Shown: positions 52,095-54,803 of the stretch, in pieces | Numbering within the stretch: position 1 is the stretch's first letter | How the letters are laid out: the number at the start of each line of letters is the position of its first letter | Assembly: GCA_016934295.1 (NCBI GenBank) | Contig: JAFGTD010000326.1 | Location: forward strand, 1-54,803 | Direction of reading: 5' to 3' | DNA length: 54,803 nucleotides | From: Acidobacteriota bacterium | Lineage (GTDB): Bacteria > Acidobacteriota > UBA6911 | Made by a program: the position numbers and the translations under genes | Notes under the pieces: generated by a model | What the model was told of the DNA's origin: nothing | The model's database searches: none | Seen by the model: the letters and a program-made list of their open reading frames with translations, nothing else

Positions 52095-52313
52095 ATGCCC
52101 AAGCTATTGGTCAAGTTTTTCGGAGTTCCGGGTGAGGATGTATGTGAACTGGAAGACGCCAGATATCTTATTGATTTTACCGACAGAATCGTGGTGGTTG
52201 ATGCGCAGGAAGTACGCTCTTATGAAGAACTTGTGAAAATAGTGAGCCAGGAAAAATACAGGAACCAGGAGTTTATTGAGATTGTACAGATACCGGCGAT
52301 TACGGGCGGTTAA
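52095..52313 (+). CDS. 72-residue protein with C-terminal Gly-Gly (possible sulfur-carrier-like)
   Basis: A short protein beginning MPKLLVKFFGVPGED and ending IVQIPAITGG. A beta-rich start, one helix (RSYEELVKIVSQEKY) and the di-glycine end after a strand recall MoaD/ThiS ubiquitin-like sulfur carriers (typical end FPPVSGG, length 65-90). The core does not match MoaD well, so this is a suggestion only. It has one Cys. AAGGAGG lies 13 bases before ATG. The gene lies 27 bases after the FAD/GltD subunit and 30 before the UroD-like gene, clearly within the operon. Confidence 0.7.
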   Translation: MPKLLVKFFGVPGEDVCELEDARYLIDFTDRIVVVDAQEVRSYEELVKIVSQEKYRNQEFIEIVQIPAITGG

Positions 52314-52343
52314 TTTGCCGCTTCCATCAAGAGGTTAGCAGGC

Positions 52344-53657
52344 ATGATACCCATAGCTGAAATTAAGCAATACCAGGAAGAAAATTTGCTCCTTAAAAGG
52401 CGGATTGAGGACCGAACCGGAAAGACTGTCGAGCAGCTTTACTCGGAGAGAGCCAAACGGGTCAAGGACGTAATAGAATTAAAAGTACCGGACCGGGTAC
52501 CTTTTATGGTTCTGGTTGAGCCGCACAGGTATTCAGGAATTCCCAAATCGGCCGCTTATTATGACCACATCACCCTCAAACGAACGATGCGAAAAATGGC
52601 CGTGGAACTGGAACCCGATATGGGTGAGCCCGGATTCCCGGCCTGTGGGGCCGCAATGACCGAACTGGATATCCGGAATTGTATATGGCCAGGCGGACCG
52701 AAACCGGCGGGCTACGATTACCAGTTCGTCGAAAGGGAGTACATGAAGGCGGACGAGTACGATATCTTCCTGAACGACCCTACCGATTTTATGATTCGCC
52801 GCTACCTTCCCCGTATATACGGAACCTTGGCCCCCCTGGCGAAATTGCCTCCCATGGACAGTATGTTCATGGGGCTAGAATACTTGACGCCGCTGTTTGC
52901 CAGCCCGGAATTTCTCGAAATGGCCAAACGTTTGGCTGATGCCGGAAGACATGTAGAGGAGTTTCGCAACACTATAGGCAATACTTCCGAAGAGCTGGCC
53001 CAACTGGGGTTCCCTCCATTCGCTACTTTCGCCCCCGGCGGGGTAGGCGGCGCGCCGTTTGATACCGTTACGAGCTTCCTGCGGGGCATGAGAGGCTCCA
53101 TGCTGGATATGTACCGCCAGCCTGACAAGCTGCTTGGGACTTGTGATGCGATCCTGGAAAGACGCATTGCCCATGCAATACCCGCCGATCCAGCGCACCG
53201 GGATTATCCTCAGAGAGTCGCCATGCCGCTCTGGAGGGGCGATCCTGTCTTTATGTCCGATGCCCAATTTAAAAAATTTTACTGGCCCGGGCTGAAAAAG
53301 TCTCTGCAAACCCACGTGGACCTGGGCTACGTGCCGGTGCCGTTTTTTGAATCAAAATTTGGCGACAGACTGGAATGCATGCGGGAACTGCCAAAAGGGA
53401 AAATACTGGCTTCGGTGGAGGCTGCGGATGCCGTCCGGGCAAAGGAAATTCTGGGAAACCATACCAGTCTGTTAGTCCGTTGCCCGAATCAGTGCAAGCT
53501 GTGGTCGCTCAGCCAGCTGGAGTCTTTCCTCAAGGACCTTATCGATAAAAGCGGCCGAAATGGCGGCCTCATAATCGTTGTCAAGATGCCGGACAACGTG
53601 CAGATAAAAGACTTCCGGAATATGCTGAAATCCATTGAAGAATACGGCCGGTATTAG
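52344..53657 (+). CDS. Uroporphyrinogen decarboxylase (UroD)-fold protein, methyltransferase-type
   Basis: A 437-residue TIM-barrel protein of the UroD superfamily, which also contains corrinoid- or CoM-dependent methyltransferases (MtaA, MtbA) and demethylases. The family lead KRVKDVIELKVPDRVPFMVL, the Gly-rich FAPGGVGGAPFDTV and MYRQPDKLLGTCDAI, and the end LPKGKILASVEAADAVRAKE are recognisable. True HemE decarboxylase motifs (RQAGR near the N-terminus) are absent, so heme synthesis is unlikely; the catabolic setting favours methyl transfer or decarboxylation of the pathway substrate. No corrinoid protein is coded nearby. Last gene of the rightward block; AAGAGG lies 9 bases before ATG. Confidence 0.82.
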   Translation: MIPIAEIKQYQEENLLLKRRIEDRTGKTVEQLYSERAKRVKDVIELKVPDRVPFMVLVEPHRYSGIPKSAAYYDHITLKRTMRKMAVELEPDMGEPGFPACGAAMTELDIRNCIWPGGPKPAGYDYQFVEREYMKADEYDIFLNDPTDFMIRRYLPRIYGTLAPLAKLPPMDSMFMGLEYLTPLFASPEFLEMAKRLADAGRHVEEFRNTIGNTSEELAQLGFPPFATFAPGGVGGAPFDTVTSFLRGMRGSMLDMYRQPDKLLGTCDAILERRIAHAIPADPAHRDYPQRVAMPLWRGDPVFMSDAQFKKFYWPGLKKSLQTHVDLGYVPVPFFESKFGDRLECMRELPKGKILASVEAADAVRAKEILGNHTSLLVRCPNQCKLWSLSQLESFLKDLIDKSGRNGGLIIVVKMPDNVQIKDFRNMLKSIEEYGRY

Positions 53658-53843
53658 TTGCGTATATTACGGCAGCTACAAGTCAGTTTTATCGGAGAAA
53701 TCGGTTCTGCTGAGATTCCTGTTTCAGGCAGCGAAACGATGCGGAATGGCCGTAAACGATCCGGCGCATAATCGACAATTACAAGGACGGTTTTTGTTAC
53801 GCAGCAGAATCCTTAAATGTAATCTCCGTATTGGAGGGCAATC
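53658..53843. other. Intergenic region before the carboxylesterase
   Basis: No gene or clear terminator hairpin was seen. A ribosome site GGAGGG at 53833-53838 serves the carboxylesterase. Confidence 0.4.
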
Positions 53844-54803
53844 ATGAGGAAGATTCGGATTGTTGGAATTTTTATAGCGATCATTTTAACGATCGCACCT
53901 TTCGCGCTTTCGCAGATACGGTATGTAAAGACGACTGGTGGGCAACTGCAGGGAGTCGTTGCCGATACTGTGTCTTCGTTCAAAGGGATTCCCTTCGCGG
54001 CGCCTCCGGTGGGCGATCTGCGCTGGAAGGCACCACAGCCCTCAAAGGCATGGACCGGAGTTCGGGAAGCCGATACCTACGCTTCCGGTTGCATGCAGGA
54101 CGCAGGTATGTCCAGGATGATGGGAACTTCGGTGGGTGTCAGTGAAGACTGCCTATACCTGAACGTATGGACGGCAGCGAAAGCCGCCGATGAAAAGCGG
54201 CCGGTAATGATATGGATTCACGGCGGCGCCTTTGTCGGCGGGATGACGGGCGCTCCGATGTTTGATGGAACAAAATTCGCCCAAAAAGGTGTGGTCCTTG
54301 TAAGCGTCGCCTATCGGCTCGGTGTTTTCGGTTTCATGGCGCACCCCGAACTCAGCCGTGAAAGCGGCAGGGGATCGGGCGCTTACGGAATTCAGGATAT
54401 GATCGCCGGTCTCCAGTGGGTCAAGGATAATATCGCCCGATTCGGAGGCGATCCTTCACGTGTCACGATTTTCGGCGAGTCCGCGGGAGGAATTGCCGTC
54501 GGCATGCTTGCTGCCGCGCCGTCCGCCAAAGGGCTGTTCCAGCGCGCAATTTCCGAAAGCGGCGGTTCTTTTGCCCCGCCAAGGATTGCAGATGGAGCCG
54601 GGCAGAATGTGCCGGCATTGAAGCTGGCGGAGTCGGACGGCGAAAGCTTCCTGAAGAAGCTCGGCACCTCCGATATCAAGGCTGCGCGGGCCCTGCCGGC
54701 TGAACAGATCCAGGAAGCGGCCGGCGGCGCCCGTTTCTGGCCCGTGGCCGATGGTTATGTAATTCCGGGCGATCCCTATGAATTGTATGAAAAAGGCCAA
54801 TTC
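53844..54803 (+). CDS. Exported type-B carboxylesterase (5' part; runs off the window)
   Basis: The first 320 residues of an enzyme of about 500. ATG 53844 has GGAGGG 5 bases upstream. A Sec signal peptide (about 1-24, ending FALSQ) is followed by TTGGQLQGVVADTVSSFKGI, the first Cys pair (GCMQD, SEDCLYLNVW), the oxyanion segment MIWIHGGAFVGG and the nucleophile elbow GDPSRVTIFGESAGG with Ser about 215. The acid and His lie beyond the window. It hydrolyses carboxylic esters outside the cytoplasm. The remnant at 9707-9907 belongs to the same family. Confidence 0.93.
   Translation, partial: MRKIRIVGIFIAIILTIAPFALSQIRYVKTTGGQLQGVVADTVSSFKGIPFAAPPVGDLRWKAPQPSKAWTGVREADTYASGCMQDAGMSRMMGTSVGVSEDCLYLNVWTAAKAADEKRPVMIWIHGGAFVGGMTGAPMFDGTKFAQKGVVLVSVAYRLGVFGFMAHPELSRESGRGSGAYGIQDMIAGLQWVKDNIARFGGDPSRVTIFGESAGGIAVGMLAAAPSAKGLFQRAISESGGSFAPPRIADGAGQNVPALKLAESDGESFLKKLGTSDIKAARALPAEQIQEAAGGARFWPVADGYVIPGDPYELYEKGQF

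Noticed and set aside
52344..53657. Heme-synthesis HemE
   Set aside because: Length exceeds HemE by about 90 residues, the N-terminal RQAGR motif is missing, and the gene lies in a catabolic operon.

Overview
The window looks like a chromosomal segment of an uncultured, probably anaerobic, saccharolytic bacterium. Tat-exported or Sec-exported plant-polysaccharide hydrolases, carboxylesterases, a glycyl radical enzyme with its activase, sulfatase-modifying-type and arylsulfotransferase-like proteins, and Mo/Fe-S/Sec enzymes occur together. This would fit an Acidobacteriota/Aminicenantes-like or Desulfobacterota-like genome, but there is no rRNA or other phylogenetic marker, so the phylum is a weak inference.

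Region 1 (1-5260) is eroded: a truncated dicarboxylate symporter, a small membrane protein, a triheme cytochrome c, an AT-richer block (AraC regulator, VOC protein, lipoprotein), a truncated Cdd1-type protein, a HEPN/MNT toxin-antitoxin pair and the 3' end of a secreted enzyme. Three copies of a dispersed repeat of about 180 bp (728, 3826, 4821) sit among this debris, two of them exactly where genes break.

Region 2 (5263-25031) is an accessory catabolic and hydrolase region: GH3 and GH51 hemicellulases, remnants of a carboxylesterase and a GH43 enzyme, an SMP-30-like protein, an acyl-CoA ligase/acyl-CoA dehydrogenase pair, an arylsulfotransferase-like protein, two exported esterases, a Tat-exported flavoprotein, an FGE-like lipoprotein, and an orphan glycyl radical enzyme with its activase.

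Region 3 (25433-53657) is the striking part: two large divergent gene blocks fire outward from a control region at 43721-44110, which carries a good sigma70 promoter overlapped by one palindrome and followed by a second. Leftward are a thioredoxin-reductase-like flavoprotein, a UGSC-family protein with an in-frame UGA (selenocysteine), a DUF6282 amidohydrolase-like protein, a free-standing partner domain, two DapA-family aldolases, three proteins of about 575 residues that fuse the UGSC domain to that partner domain (one with a second in-frame UGA, two with Sec and Cys replaced by Ser/Thr), a double CaiB/BaiF CoA-transferase, a double-hotdog MaoC-type hydratase, and two more CoA-transferases. 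Both UGA codons are followed by a stem-loop with the geometry of a bacterial SECIS element. Rightward are two divergent molybdenum hydroxylase large subunits around one [2Fe-2S] subunit, an FAD subunit into which a whole GltD-like NAD(P)H oxidoreductase has been inserted, a 72-residue protein ending in Gly-Gly, and a UroD-like methyltransferase-type protein. A MarR regulator with a near-consensus promoter lies at the far left end of the block. I read this as an undescribed inducible pathway that activates an organic acid as a CoA thioester, hydroxylates or dehydroxylates it with a Mo enzyme wired to NAD(P)H, hydrates and cleaves it, and includes a Sec-dependent redox or thiol step served by its own flavoprotein reductase. 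The substrate cannot be told from sequence.

Region 4 (53844-54803) is the start of an intact exported type-B carboxylesterase that runs off the window. Its family also left the truncated N-terminal remnant at 9707-9907. No tRNA, rRNA, CRISPR array, transposase or convincing intrinsic terminator was seen.
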